Shown piece after piece: positions 1-8,627 of a stretch of DNA of 39,765 nucleotides. Made by a program: the position numbers and the translations under genes. The notes under the pieces are model-generated. The model did not search any database. It had not been told where the DNA came from and saw only the letters and a list, made by a program, of their open reading frames with translations. Position 1 is the stretch's first letter, and the number at the start of each line of letters is the position of its first letter. The DNA comes from Candidatus Woesearchaeota archaeon (lineage in GTDB: Archaea; Nanobdellota; Nanobdellia; Woesearchaeales; SKIA01), in the NCBI GenBank assembly GCA_007117065.1, contig SKHI01000044.1:1-39765 (forward strand). Reading direction: 5' to 3'.

Positions 1-559
1 TTAATTCTTCAATATATTCTTCTTCAAGGTTTTGTTCTTGTGCTTTTTTACCCAGGGCTGTGATATGAACAGTGTATATAATTTCGTTTTTTATTTCTAG
101 CAATCCTCTCTTAACAAATTCTTTGTGTTTGTTGGGTTCTGTTAATTCGGGAAATACTGGCTTTTTTGTTGTTTTTCGTATGAGTCCGTTCTCTATTTCT
201 ATGCTTTCTTGTTTTTTTAGTGCGCCTAGACTCGCGTGTATTTCTGATCGATCTAGCGAGGTTGCTTGTTCAATGTTTTTTAGTTCGATTTCTTTTGGTA
301 TGGTGTTATAAAGTATTTGTTCTGGCAATCCTTGTTTTCTTGCGTGTTCTCCTCGTGCTGTAAGAATGTATTCTTCCTTTTCCGTTTTCTCAAGAGTAAC
401 AAGTTGTTTATTTTCTAGGAATTGACAGGCGCGAAGTGCTTCTATAATTGGTATGGATAATTTTTTTGCAAGTGCTTGTATGGTGGTATTTCCAGCGATA
501 TGGGGAAGTATTTTTTTCTCTATGGGTGAGAGTTGTGAAATAATTTTTTTCATATCCAT
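1..559 (-). CDS. pheS: Phenylalanyl-tRNA synthetase alpha subunit, N-terminal part (3' end off the window)
   Basis: The reverse strand is open from an ATG at 559 to the window edge, giving about 186 residues without a stop. It begins MDMKKIISQLSPIEKKILP and continues through tandem winged-helix-like segments. The pattern LTxxGxxxxxxGLPE and a later RGLLEIKNEIIYTVHITALG stretch (cut here) match the N-terminal region of archaeal/eukaryotic PheS. That region precedes the class II catalytic core, which is missing here. The full enzyme charges tRNA-Phe as an alpha2-beta2 tetramer in the cytoplasm, and pheT may follow beyond the edge. A second in-frame ATG lies two codons downstream at 553. The identification rests on the N-terminal domain alone, so a related winged-helix protein cannot be fully excluded. 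Confidence 0.72.
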   Translation of the reverse strand, partial: MDMKKIISQLSPIEKKILPHIAGNTTIQALAKKLSIPIIEALRACQFLENKQLVTLEKTEKEEYILTARGEHARKQGLPEQILYNTIPKEIELKNIEQATSLDRSEIHASLGALKKQESIEIENGLIRKTTKKPVFPELTEPNKHKEFVKRGLLEIKNEIIYTVHITALGKKAQEQNLEEEYIEEL

Positions 560-613
560 TTTATTTTAGCATTACTTATAAAAGTGTAGTAAAAAATATT
601 TTTTTATGCATAT

Positions 614-1417
614 CTATGCGGTTTTTTTCATTTGCTTCCAGGCGAGCTCAAAGTATTCTTCGAGTGCTGAAGCAAAGAAAGGTGTATTAATCCATATTCC
701 CACATCATAGGTTGGATGTATTTCGGAGTCGTCCATAACCATAAAGATCATTTCTTCTCCATCAACTATGGTAAATCGTGCTTTTACATGCGCATCCCTG
801 ATTTCTGCCACTCCTTCTAGCTCTTTTACTATTGGTTCGGTTTCTTTTGTAAGTGGTGCTACAATTCGTATTTTTACTCCTCTTTTTACGAGTTGTTCAA
901 AGACGGGCTTGAATCCTTCTCCTTTTCTCATGAGCCCTTGAGTTGTTGTACTCATAGTAACTGTTTTTTGTGCACCTCTTATGGTAAGTTCGAGATGATT
1001 GTACAAGTTATGTCTTCCTCTAATACTTCCTGATAAGTCTGCTGGTTCTACGAGCTCAACTCCTTGTGTGTGCAAATTATTTAATTCTTGTATGATATCA
1101 GTGGATTTTAAGTTCTCTAATTTTTTTACATTTTCTTCTGCTTGTTGCTTCACGTTTTTTTTGACGCGCTCGAGCACTTCTTCTGGACTAACTGCGATGT
1201 ACTTTATTGGCTTTCCAAGTTTCATTACTACAAAACCTTTTTTCTCAAGGCTTTCTAGTACGTCGTAACTTCTACTTCTTGGAACGTTTGCTATATCGCT
1301 TAATTCTCCTGCTGTACTCACTCCTCTAGATAATAATCCGGTCCATATTTTTACTTCGTATAAGTTTAAATCGAAATATCGTCGTAGCTTTCCTAAAAAT
1401 TCTTCTTTTACTATCAT
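614..1417 (-). CDS. TrmB-family transcriptional regulator
   Basis: This 267-aa protein is a likely DNA-binding regulator. Residues about 15-80 form a winged helix with the TrmB pattern (LNLYEVKIWTGLL, then PRSRSYDVLESLEKKGFV). A short helical linker follows (about 85-110). The C-terminal part (about 125-265) resembles the PLD-like effector domain of TrmB proteins, with GRHNLYNHLELTIRGA and a closing ALEEYFELAWKQMKK. Family members sense sugars or other small ligands, but the effector here cannot be read from sequence. The gene stands alone on the minus strand between pheS and the rRNA methyltransferase gene. A short 4-bp-arm inverted repeat lies 13 nt before the start, too weak to call an operator. 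A second TrmB-like gene lies at 17183. Confidence 0.8.
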   Translation of the reverse strand: MIVKEEFLGKLRRYFDLNLYEVKIWTGLLSRGVSTAGELSDIANVPRSRSYDVLESLEKKGFVVMKLGKPIKYIAVSPEEVLERVKKNVKQQAEENVKKLENLKSTDIIQELNNLHTQGVELVEPADLSGSIRGRHNLYNHLELTIRGAQKTVTMSTTTQGLMRKGEGFKPVFEQLVKRGVKIRIVAPLTKETEPIVKELEGVAEIRDAHVKARFTIVDGEEMIFMVMDDSEIHPTYDVGIWINTPFFASALEEYFELAWKQMKKTA

Positions 1418-1524
1418 TTTTATTTTAATCCTGCGAACAGGTCATACCCACCCCTTTTATTTGAGTACAAGGGTAAAAAATACGTTCAGGTATAAATATG
1501 TTACTGTTCTTTTTGAGTAAATAT

Positions 1525-2340
1525 TCATTCTTTCTTAAGAGTAATGATATAGAACTCTTCGTTCTCTAAGGATATTGTATCTATTATGTGTTCGTTTACT
1601 AATCGTAAAAACCATTCTCGCCTAGGTATTGTTTTTTTCTTACCAATACTTTTTGTAGGAAAGCTTGCTATGAGGTAGTTTGCCTGTAAGGCTTGTATGA
1701 TTTTTTTTGTTATGCCTTTTTGTATCGTTTCAAGACTGTCAAAGACTTTGAACGCGAACACAATATCTGTTTTGACAAATGGTTTGTCATATGTAGTTAA
1801 ATCAGCGCATGTTATTGTGTGTGGCACTTTTTTATGTGTGAAATATGCAGTAATAAGACGTAAATCTGCACATGCTAAGTCCATACAATGATATGAAGGC
1901 GTACAGGAAAGATAGGTGTATGCAAAGGGATTAAATCCACATCCTATATCTAATATGCTCTCAGGTTTTCCTGTCTTTTCAAAAAGGAGGGTGTAGAGGT
2001 AATCGTATGCTTCTCTTCTTTCATTTGTGCTTCGGTGTATCTGTAATAATTGTTGCACTGTTTCTTCATTCTCATTAACGATAAGTTCTTGTACGTACTT
2101 GTCTTTTTTTGAAGAATATTTCTTTTCGAAAAATACTCCGTACACTTCTCTTATCTGTGCACGTACCTCTTTCTTTATTTTTTGAAATATTTTCTTTTTC
2201 ATGTAGCGCTCTGGTTCTGCAGTAAAGTCTTGTTCTATTGTTGTATTCGCTATTATCTTTTGGATGATGCGTTCGGCAAATGGCCTGTGAATCCCCTGCA
2301 GCTCTCTTTTTTCAAGTAGTGCTTCAATTAAGGTTACCAT
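1525..2340 (-). CDS. FmrO/Rmt-type 16S rRNA (guanine-N7) methyltransferase homologue
   Basis: This 271-aa protein resembles the family that methylates G1405 (E. coli numbering) in the decoding centre of 16S rRNA, best known as aminoglycoside-resistance enzymes of producers and pathogens (FmrO, ArmA, RmtB). Visible hallmarks are an N-terminal helical domain, the motif HRSTNERREAYDYLY (residues about 102-116), the SAM-binding motif ILDIGCGFNPFAY (about 129-141) and the late motif ASFPTKSIGKKK (about 224-235). Family members carry HxSTxER, LDxxCGLNP and SxPTxSLxG at the same places. The gene overlaps the end of pelA by 7 nt, so the two are probably one transcript and translationally coupled. The exact target base in this organism is inferred. 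Confidence 0.75.
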   Translation of the reverse strand: MVTLIEALLEKRELQGIHRPFAERIIQKIIANTTIEQDFTAEPERYMKKKIFQKIKKEVRAQIREVYGVFFEKKYSSKKDKYVQELIVNENEETVQQLLQIHRSTNERREAYDYLYTLLFEKTGKPESILDIGCGFNPFAYTYLSCTPSYHCMDLACADLRLITAYFTHKKVPHTITCADLTTYDKPFVKTDIVFAFKVFDSLETIQKGITKKIIQALQANYLIASFPTKSIGKKKTIPRREWFLRLVNEHIIDTISLENEEFYIITLKKE

Positions 2341-3353
2341 CGTAAGATACCTGCCACTCCGCCTAATGCGTTTAGTTGTTGTGTTTGTTGTTCAAAAAAG
2401 TGTACTGTTGCTTGAGTGTTTTTTGTCTGTTCTATGAGTGCGTGTAGTTCTTCATACCAGCCTTCTTCTTTAGCTTTTTGAATGAGTGTGTGCGATACTA
2501 TGAGTTCTTTTATTCTTCCTTCATTGCTTGCTTGCATACAATCATTTCTCCCGTAGCAAGCATTGTCTTGGTGTATTGCCTTGAGTATGCGCTCTAGTGT
2601 CTGCTCTTCTTGTGCTTGCTTTTGTTTTTCTAGACTCTGTTTTAATTCTGGGCGTTTCAGTACTTCCTGTATTGCTTGTTTACCTACTGCATTGCACGTG
2701 GCAAGGGTTACTTTTTTTTGTTTTTCCTCAGGGAGAAGTGCATATACATATTCTGTCCAAAATGCTGGGCTTGCAAGGATTATTTGCGGATACGTTTTTC
2801 TTGTATCTATTTCTGTAATATGTTTTGCAAGTGTCGAGAAAAAGTTTTCTTTACCTCCTTCATACGTTTTTTTACTCACATCCCCTTTCAGATATGCTAT
2901 TTCTTGTACTCCTCGTTTTGTCAGCTCTGCGATGTGTCCTTCTTCTCTGTCAAACGTTACGATGAGTGTTTCTGCAGTTTTTTCTTGTATTGCTCTGCGC
3001 AACCTGTCTTGCGTGTACGCATCCCAATCTTTTTTAATGCGAATTTTTGTTCCCTTTTGTACGCTAAATCCGTGATGGTCTCCTTTACTTATCATATCAT
3101 CAGGCGTTTCTTCGAGTACTGTTTGTATGCGTAAAACTTCTGTTTCTAGTTCTGTATGGAGGACTTTTCCTGTGAGAAAAAATGTTTTTCTCACTTGTTT
3201 TGTTCTGTCTGTTCCAAAGGTAATTTTTCTTTCTGTTTTTGCTGATACGTAATCGCCTTCTTCAATAATTTGATTTAGTTCGTATAAATCGTCCAGGGTA
3301 TCGATGTATAGTTCTATTTCTCCTGTTGACGCATTTTCATGAAGTTTTTTCAT
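2334..3353 (-). CDS. pelA: Pelota (aPelota), ribosome rescue factor
   Basis: Pelota works with aEF1A or ABCE1 to release ribosomes stalled on mRNA lacking a usable stop codon. The 339-aa protein shows the family layout: an N-terminal Sm-like domain (GEIELYIDTLDDLYELNQII, AKTERKITF), a central eRF1_2-like domain and a C-terminal eRF1_3-like domain ending in LGGVAGILRW. The GGQ loop of true eRF1 is absent, as expected. I choose the ATG at 3353 over one at 3371. The AT tract at 3371-3386 would place the transcription start near 3353, and homologues begin at about this point. The longer reading adds only six residues. The gene is followed by the methyltransferase gene with a 7-nt overlap. Confidence 0.9.
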   Translation of the reverse strand: MKKLHENASTGEIELYIDTLDDLYELNQIIEEGDYVSAKTERKITFGTDRTKQVRKTFFLTGKVLHTELETEVLRIQTVLEETPDDMISKGDHHGFSVQKGTKIRIKKDWDAYTQDRLRRAIQEKTAETLIVTFDREEGHIAELTKRGVQEIAYLKGDVSKKTYEGGKENFFSTLAKHITEIDTRKTYPQIILASPAFWTEYVYALLPEEKQKKVTLATCNAVGKQAIQEVLKRPELKQSLEKQKQAQEEQTLERILKAIHQDNACYGRNDCMQASNEGRIKELIVSHTLIQKAKEEGWYEELHALIEQTKNTQATVHFFEQQTQQLNALGGVAGILRW

Positions 3354-3370
3354 ATTTGCTAAAGAGAACA

Positions 3371-3386
3371 TTTATATATATATTTT
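3371..3386. promoter_or_regulatory. Shared divergent TATA tract between pelA and the surface-protein locus
   Basis: A run of alternating T and A (TTTATATATATATTTT) lies between two divergent genes. It is about 26 nt from the plus-strand ATG at 3401 and about 26 nt from the minus-strand ATG at 3353, the normal archaeal distance from TATA box to transcription start. One element could therefore serve both genes as leaderless transcripts. Confidence 0.6.
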
Positions 3387-3400
3387 TGTCCTTTTAGGGT

Positions 3401-4567
3401 ATGTTTTCTAATATTCGTGCTCAAGCGTCAAAAAGCGCTGCTGGTGCAGCTGTTTTGGTCGTAATTATTGGTTTACTTATTGTTTTGTATATGCTTCTTA
3501 TTCCTCCTGATTTACGTGCACAAATTTTAGGCGATGCTCCTCCGTCCACTCCTGGTGTTCCTGGTGTTCCTGGTGTTCCTGATTCTTCTCGTCAAGTTCT
3601 TCTATCGTATGTTCCTCCTCCTTCGGTTGAACAGTTAGTTGAGCGTAGACCGCTTCCGTTATTTACCTTGCGAACAGAAACTTCTGGAAATGTATTCTTT
3701 GAGCGTTCTGGTCTTGTCGTTGAAAGAAGTGTGTTTCACTCTCAGGACGATCGTATAACTTTTTTACGTCCTGAAAATGTGCAGAATGTTCTTCTTTCCT
3801 TTTCTGTTTCTGAAGCAGTTGGTCGTTTGCGTATCACACTTAATGGCAATGTGATCTCAGACTCATTCATTAATCAACGACAGCCTGCTCCTATCGTTCT
3901 TCCTGCTAATCTTCTTTCTTCACAAAACGAGCTGGTATTTTCTGTTTCTCCGGTAGGATTCTCCTTTTGGCGCACGAATACGTATTCTTTACAGGACATT
4001 CGCATTACTGGAGATGTTGTATCCTTTTCTCGTGCGGAGCAAACGCAGCGATTTGTTGTAACTGATGTTGTTGATGTCCGGTCTGCTTTTTTGGAGTTCT
4101 ACACAGACTGTGTGCGCTCTTCAGGGCGATTGAACATTATGCATAACGGAAATCTTTTGTACAGCGGGTTTCCTGAATGTGGTGTTCCTTTTTCATTTGA
4201 ATTGGCCGTGAATAGGCTTTCTGAGGGGGAGAACTCTTTGACGTGGTCTCTTTCTGAAGGTGAATTACTTATTGATCAACCTGAAGTTATTGTTTCTCGT
4301 CGATCGACTCCTCAGCAAGGTGTGTTTTCTCTTTCTTCTCAGCATATTGAAGCAATTCACCGAGGAGCGTCAATTCAGCTTTCCCTACGTTTTGCTCAAC
4401 CTGGAGCGTCAGGTGTTGTTCTTCTCAACGATCAGCCGCTAACGTTTAGAACCCAACAACAAGAATTTTCTGGTTCAGTTAATCAGTTCATTCGTCAGGG
4501 AGCAAACACTATTCGTATTCGCGAGTCTTCTGTTCCTGTTGTATTAGTTGAGGTGTACGTCGGGTAG
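3401..4567 (+). CDS. Membrane-anchored extracellular beta-rich protein, unknown function
   Basis: I do not recognise a named family for this 388-aa protein. It starts with a short basic segment (MFSNIRAQASKSAAG) and one hydrophobic helix (about residues 15-36). A Pro/Gly/Val stretch follows, with PGVPGVPGVP near 50, and then about 320 residues predicted to be mostly beta strands. These read like two or three consecutive sandwich domains with recurring LNGNV/HNGNL/LNDQP strand-loop units. A single N-terminal anchor with the bulk outside fits a surface or pilus-like component. The AT tract at 3371-3386 gives a leaderless start at the ATG. It is the first gene of a co-oriented run to 10227 and is followed after 11 nt by a polytopic membrane gene. 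Confidence 0.75.
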   Translation: MFSNIRAQASKSAAGAAVLVVIIGLLIVLYMLLIPPDLRAQILGDAPPSTPGVPGVPGVPDSSRQVLLSYVPPPSVEQLVERRPLPLFTLRTETSGNVFFERSGLVVERSVFHSQDDRITFLRPENVQNVLLSFSVSEAVGRLRITLNGNVISDSFINQRQPAPIVLPANLLSSQNELVFSVSPVGFSFWRTNTYSLQDIRITGDVVSFSRAEQTQRFVVTDVVDVRSAFLEFYTDCVRSSGRLNIMHNGNLLYSGFPECGVPFSFELAVNRLSEGENSLTWSLSEGELLIDQPEVIVSRRSTPQQGVFSLSSQHIEAIHRGASIQLSLRFAQPGASGVVLLNDQPLTFRTQQQEFSGSVNQFIRQGANTIRIRESSVPVVLVEVYVG

Positions 4568-4578
4568 GTGGTTTTTAG

Positions 4579-6222
4579 GTGAGTTCGGTAATTAGAAGTG
4601 GTTACGTATTAATTTTGTTGCTTGCATCCCTATTTTTGTTATGGTTTGACATGTTTCGTCTTGGTTTTGATAGGATAGGAAACATCATGTTTCCCCTCTT
4701 ATTATATGGCATATTTGCTATTTTGGTATTTGCATTCTCTTATGATCATAGCAAGGATAATCGTCCGTTACTTCGTCTTGTTCTTATAAAAACAATTCTT
4801 GTCTTAGGCATTCCGTATGCTCTGCAACTTGTTGCTAGTGGCGCGTATTCTGCCTTGATTTCTCACAGTGTTTTTGGTGCTGTTTTCCTCTCCCTTATCT
4901 CTCACATGTACGCTTCATTAATTGTGGTGTACTTATTTGGTTGGGTGCAATATCTTTTAAGCGAGTTTGCAGCTGCAGGAGGAACTCTTGGCCACATAGC
5001 AGATATCGTCAATAAAATTTGTCTTGTTCTTATTTTGTTTGCTATTTTCATACCGTTATTTTCTGCTTTAGAACAGGAGCGAGCGGCTTCTGCAACTCCT
5101 ATGAGCCCTATTTATGAACCTGTTAGTTTTTCAACCCTTTTAGGTGATGCGTGGGCTTTGCTTCTTCGCACATGGGAAATGGTTCGCACTGGTGCATCTG
5201 AGCGTGCAGAGACTGTTATGAATGCCACCCTTCCACGTCATCATGGGGTAGTTGAAAATTCTCAGGGCCAGTTATTAGGTGTGCGTGTTATTGAGAATCG
5301 TGCCTTACAAAGCGTGTACGAAATTCATGTTGATGAGAATAATGTGCCTCTTCCAAATCAGGAGGGTTCAATTATCTGGACGGGTATGATTGAGTCACGG
5401 ACCTTTTCTGATGTAATGGATATTTCTTTATCTTGTGTATATGAGTCTGGAGATTTTAGTATCTCAGTTCCTGCTCGACCAGACACCATGTCTGTTTTCT
5501 TTACTGGATCTCAAGCGGAACGATTCCCATATGATTGTTCTATTCCTCTCTCTCTAATAGCTGATAACTACGACTTTAGTGGTCGATTTTCTACAGTTGT
5601 ATCATTTGATTTTCCCACTTGGGGTCATGCTACTATGGTGTTTGCTGATCGCACTCAACTAACTTCTCTTCGACAACAAAATAGGGATGTTGCTTCGTTT
5701 TACGGTATTGATAGTTTCGTTACTGCGCGGTACACTCCAGGTCCTGTGAGTTTAGGTATGTTTGAGCGGATTAGTCTTCCTATTGGTATTGATATTGACT
5801 CTCCTGAACGAAACGTTCTTCCTGCGTTTGGTGTAACTATTAGTAATGTATGGGCGGGACAAGGAAAGATTTCTTCTCTTCACAGTCTTATCTTTCAAGT
5901 TCCAGAACCATTTATGCTTGATGTAGATTCGTGTTTAGGTATCGATTCCCACCAACGACCTCACATTCACCAGGCGGGTTTGTTCGAGAACGAGGAGATT
6001 CCTGATGGGTATCGGTGGTATGTCTTCTCTTCAATAGAATTTCCTCAGCAAACGCAATTACGCACCATTCGATGTCCACTTCGTGTACAGAATAATAATT
6101 TTGCTAACCTTCTTGGTCCTGACTTGTCTGCACGTCAAGCCACGTTTGTTGCAATGGCTGATTATCGATACGAGTCAAGAATTATTGTTCCTATTCAAGT
6201 TCGCAGGGTGAGGTATTCATGA
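4579..6222 (+). CDS. Polytopic membrane protein with large extracellular beta domain
   Basis: This 547-aa protein begins with a GTG codon. Its N-terminal third contains about five membrane helices (about residues 8-25, 33-52, 66-88, 94-122, 145-165). The remaining ~380 residues look exported and beta-rich, with scattered cysteines (LSCVYESG, PYDCSIPLSL, IRCPLRV). The last ~40 residues (ATFVAMADYRYESR, then a V-I-V strand) resemble the C-termini of the three lipoproteins downstream, so the extracellular part seems related to them. The stop overlaps the next start as ATGA. No enzyme motif is visible. A role as membrane platform of a surface assembly is inferred from neighbours. Confidence 0.75.
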   Translation: MSSVIRSGYVLILLLASLFLLWFDMFRLGFDRIGNIMFPLLLYGIFAILVFAFSYDHSKDNRPLLRLVLIKTILVLGIPYALQLVASGAYSALISHSVFGAVFLSLISHMYASLIVVYLFGWVQYLLSEFAAAGGTLGHIADIVNKICLVLILFAIFIPLFSALEQERAASATPMSPIYEPVSFSTLLGDAWALLLRTWEMVRTGASERAETVMNATLPRHHGVVENSQGQLLGVRVIENRALQSVYEIHVDENNVPLPNQEGSIIWTGMIESRTFSDVMDISLSCVYESGDFSISVPARPDTMSVFFTGSQAERFPYDCSIPLSLIADNYDFSGRFSTVVSFDFPTWGHATMVFADRTQLTSLRQQNRDVASFYGIDSFVTARYTPGPVSLGMFERISLPIGIDIDSPERNVLPAFGVTISNVWAGQGKISSLHSLIFQVPEPFMLDVDSCLGIDSHQRPHIHQAGLFENEEIPDGYRWYVFSSIEFPQQTQLRTIRCPLRVQNNNFANLLGPDLSARQATFVAMADYRYESRIIVPIQVRRVRYS

Positions 6223-7133
6223 GAGTTGTTTTTTTGTGTTTGTTGGTATTAGTTTTAGCTTCCTGTTCTACTCCATCACAGTCACAAACTGCAATTACTG
6301 GAACTGATGGCGTGGTTCTTACCCCTGTATATGTTCCTTCATCTGTATTTGAAGGCGAGGACTTTTCTATCACGTATCGTTTAGAAAACAGAGGTTCTGT
6401 TCCCATAACGCAAGATAATCCTGGAAGTCTCATTGTCAATGTTGATCCTTTATATCTTTCTTTCATAGATAGTTCTTCTCGTTTTCCCAACCAGTATTTT
6501 TGGCTTTCTCCTCGTACGAGATTTTCACAAGGTGAATCTGCATTTGTAAATCTTCATTTACGCGCAAATTCCATTGATCGTTTTTCTCAAGAAATCCGGA
6601 CCCGCATCCTCACTACCGTTTGTTATCCCTATGAGTCCATAATTACCTCTGAGGTGTGTATTGAGCGCGATAGACAAACAGACCCTGGTTCAGTAGTGTG
6701 TCGCGCAGGCCCTGTCAGTCCAGCTTCCGTAGGTTCTCCTCTCGTAGTTAATTCTGTCCAGACTCGAACTGGTCGAGTAGGTGAGGGTTCTGATGCACGT
6801 CTAGTTCCTCAATTTCGTATTGAGTTAGTTAACAGAGGTTCTGGTATTCCCTCTGCAGGTACCTGCGATTCACAGGGTGGTTTAAACAGTGCGTTAGTTC
6901 AGGTCTCTGTATTAAATGAGCTCTTGGATTGTCAAGGGATGACCGATCCTGATTTTGATGGTTTTGGTGAAGTTCGTTTTATCAATAATCGTGCTTCTCT
7001 TTCTTGTACTATTCCGATTTTTTCATCTTCTCTATTCCCTGCCACTCAGGGAAATTTTTTGAGTTTAGTAACTGTTCACATGAAATATTCATACAGGGAG
7101 TCTGACCAGTCGGAGGTTCGAATTGTCCGATAA
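6219..7133 (+). CDS. Lipoprotein, member 1 of a paralogous surface family
   Basis: The 304-aa product has a lipoprotein signal (MRVVFLCLLVLVLASC) with the lipobox Cys at residue 16. The mature part resembles beta-sandwich 'enhanced intracellular-loop-free' surface domains: a strand unit ITYRLENRGSVPI, a Cys-paired segment with CYPYES and EVCIERD, a further VVCRAG, a PLVVNSVQTRTGR strand, and a C-terminal C-x-IPI plus YSYRES. These units recur in order in the lipoproteins at 7165 and 9199. The gene overlaps the upstream membrane-protein gene by 4 nt, which suggests coupled translation. The function is unknown. The family likeness was judged by eye and not by a computed alignment. Confidence 0.8.
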   Translation: MRVVFLCLLVLVLASCSTPSQSQTAITGTDGVVLTPVYVPSSVFEGEDFSITYRLENRGSVPITQDNPGSLIVNVDPLYLSFIDSSSRFPNQYFWLSPRTRFSQGESAFVNLHLRANSIDRFSQEIRTRILTTVCYPYESIITSEVCIERDRQTDPGSVVCRAGPVSPASVGSPLVVNSVQTRTGRVGEGSDARLVPQFRIELVNRGSGIPSAGTCDSQGGLNSALVQVSVLNELLDCQGMTDPDFDGFGEVRFINNRASLSCTIPIFSSSLFPATQGNFLSLVTVHMKYSYRESDQSEVRIVR

Positions 7134-7164
7134 GTATTTTAATATCTCAAAGAATACTGTGTTT

Positions 7165-8559
7165 ATGCGTACGTTTCTTTATGTCGGGTTATGTTTGCTG
7201 TTGGTCTTTTCAGGATGCATGGCTGACTCTCCCTCTTCGTCTCGTTCTTCAGGTGTTGATTTGCGTGTAATTAATGCTGCTGAAATCGCACACGTATACG
7301 CTCCTTTTTCTCAATTGCTTCAGGAGCCTCTTGTTCGCCAGGGAGAAGATTTTGTTCGGATATTTGACCTAAATGTTCTTGTTCATAATAGAGGGTATGC
7401 AGACTCTCTTGTCGCGCTTTACATTACTGGTTTTGATCCTAATTTATTTGAGGTTGTTCCTTTAGGTCCGTATGTACAAAATATTGATACTCGTTTTTGT
7501 TACAAGGACATTTCCATTCGAGATAGTGGTACGTATTCTGTGTATGCGTTATGCACTGCTTTTGATGATCTTTTGCTTGGAGGTGGTGTTTCAGTCGATC
7601 CTTCTAGTACGCGTTTCTCTGTTGAAGGATATAGGTTGAATATTGGCAATTGGTTGGCTGCTCTTACTGAGCGCGTCACAGGTATTGAGAATAACTTTTT
7701 TACTTGGTTTGGCGATTTATTTAATGGCATTAATTTTAACTGTAATTTTGAGACCAATCCTCGTGATGAGAATACGCGTAGGGGTACGTGCTCAATTTCA
7801 TCTAGTTTCCTTGATTTTGTCTCTGGTTCGCATTCCCGTGGAGCCCTTCTTCTTGCTTTGTACGGCGGTGATGTGCGTGCATGCGGTAATGGATGCATTC
7901 TTGTTCCGTCTCCACGTGTGCCTCGTCCGTTTTTAGCAGGGAATACGGCGCGGTATCCGGGTGGCGAAATGCAATACATAGATTTTGGCGTATTCCTTAA
8001 TAGGGGTCGTTGGCCCATTAATCTGGAAGAACATTCTCAATTGTTTCAAATTAGTGCGTGTTACCTCTATACTACATATGTAACTCCTACTGTGTGTATC
8101 GATCCTGCTCCTGGAAGGAATACTGATGGTGTTTGTCGTTCTGGTGTTCAGGCGCTTTCTCAAAATCAGCAAGCTCCTCTGCGCGTAACGCATATTGAGC
8201 AGTCTAATCAGGGTCCGCGCATCATGTTTACCATTCATGTTCAAGATACGCGCGGTGGACGCGTGTTTCATCCTGGCGCTATTGACTTTTGCGCTCCTTC
8301 AGCACCTGAAACATTTACGCGTGAATTAAGAGATATGGCTAAGGTTATTGATGCACGCATTCTTGGTTCGTTAGAGTCTCTTTCTTGTCAGCAGGAAGGA
8401 AATATTCGTTTAACAAATGGGCGTGGAAGTATTAATTGTTTCTATGATATACCTGCTTCTGCCTTTGCTTCAGGTCCGTATCAGACCACCTTAAATATTG
8501 AGATTGGATATTTATATCGTGAGATACAGACTGTTCGTTCTGTAATTACGCGAATTTAA
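7165..8559 (+). CDS. Lipoprotein, member 2 of a paralogous surface family
   Basis: I place the start at the ATG at 7165 because it puts a lipoprotein signal (MRTFLYVGLCLLLVFSGC) directly at the N-terminus. An upstream TTG at 7123 would add 14 residues and bury the signal. The mature ~445 residues contain an N-terminal NVLVHNRGYADSL unit, an extra cysteine-bearing middle region, and the shared order CYLYTTYVTPTVCID, GVCRSG, APLRVTHIEQ, GGRVFHP, SLSCQQ and YLYREI. It is the longest of the three lipoproteins, with an insertion between the first strand unit and the Cys segment. Its first ATG lies 31 nt after the previous stop, so cotranscription is likely. No catalytic motif is seen. Confidence 0.8.
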   Translation: MRTFLYVGLCLLLVFSGCMADSPSSSRSSGVDLRVINAAEIAHVYAPFSQLLQEPLVRQGEDFVRIFDLNVLVHNRGYADSLVALYITGFDPNLFEVVPLGPYVQNIDTRFCYKDISIRDSGTYSVYALCTAFDDLLLGGGVSVDPSSTRFSVEGYRLNIGNWLAALTERVTGIENNFFTWFGDLFNGINFNCNFETNPRDENTRRGTCSISSSFLDFVSGSHSRGALLLALYGGDVRACGNGCILVPSPRVPRPFLAGNTARYPGGEMQYIDFGVFLNRGRWPINLEEHSQLFQISACYLYTTYVTPTVCIDPAPGRNTDGVCRSGVQALSQNQQAPLRVTHIEQSNQGPRIMFTIHVQDTRGGRVFHPGAIDFCAPSAPETFTRELRDMAKVIDARILGSLESLSCQQEGNIRLTNGRGSINCFYDIPASAFASGPYQTTLNIEIGYLYREIQTVRSVITRI

Positions 8560-8596
8560 TGCAGTTTTTTCTTGTATGCGTACTAAATACATAACA

Positions 8597-8627
8597 TTTA
8601 AATAGTAGTTACTACATAGTAGTTATA
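8597..8627 (+). promoter_or_regulatory. TATA box plus direct/inverted repeat ahead of the secreted-protein gene
   Basis: TTTAAATA at 8597-8604 sits about 27 nt before the ATG at 8627. Between them the 10-mer ATAGTAGTTA occurs twice (8602-8611 and 8616-8625), and GTAGTTACTAC at 8606-8616 is an inverted repeat with 5-bp arms. The repeats overlap the TATA box and the expected start site, so they could be an operator. This is inference. Confidence 0.45.

Noticed and set aside
1430-1441. CCTG-CGAA-CAGG inverted repeat before the first TrmB-like gene
   Set aside because: Arms are only 4 bp, too short to separate from chance; noted but not called an operator.
2563-3075. A 170-codon open frame antisense to pelA
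   Set aside because: It lies wholly inside the well-supported Pelota gene, is rich in Cys/Ser/Phe as expected for an antisense shadow, and shows no motif.
7500-8018. A 172-codon open frame antisense to lipoprotein 2
   Set aside because: Composition is Arg/Ser/Pro-rich as in reversed beta-rich genes, and the sense gene has a signal peptide and family features.
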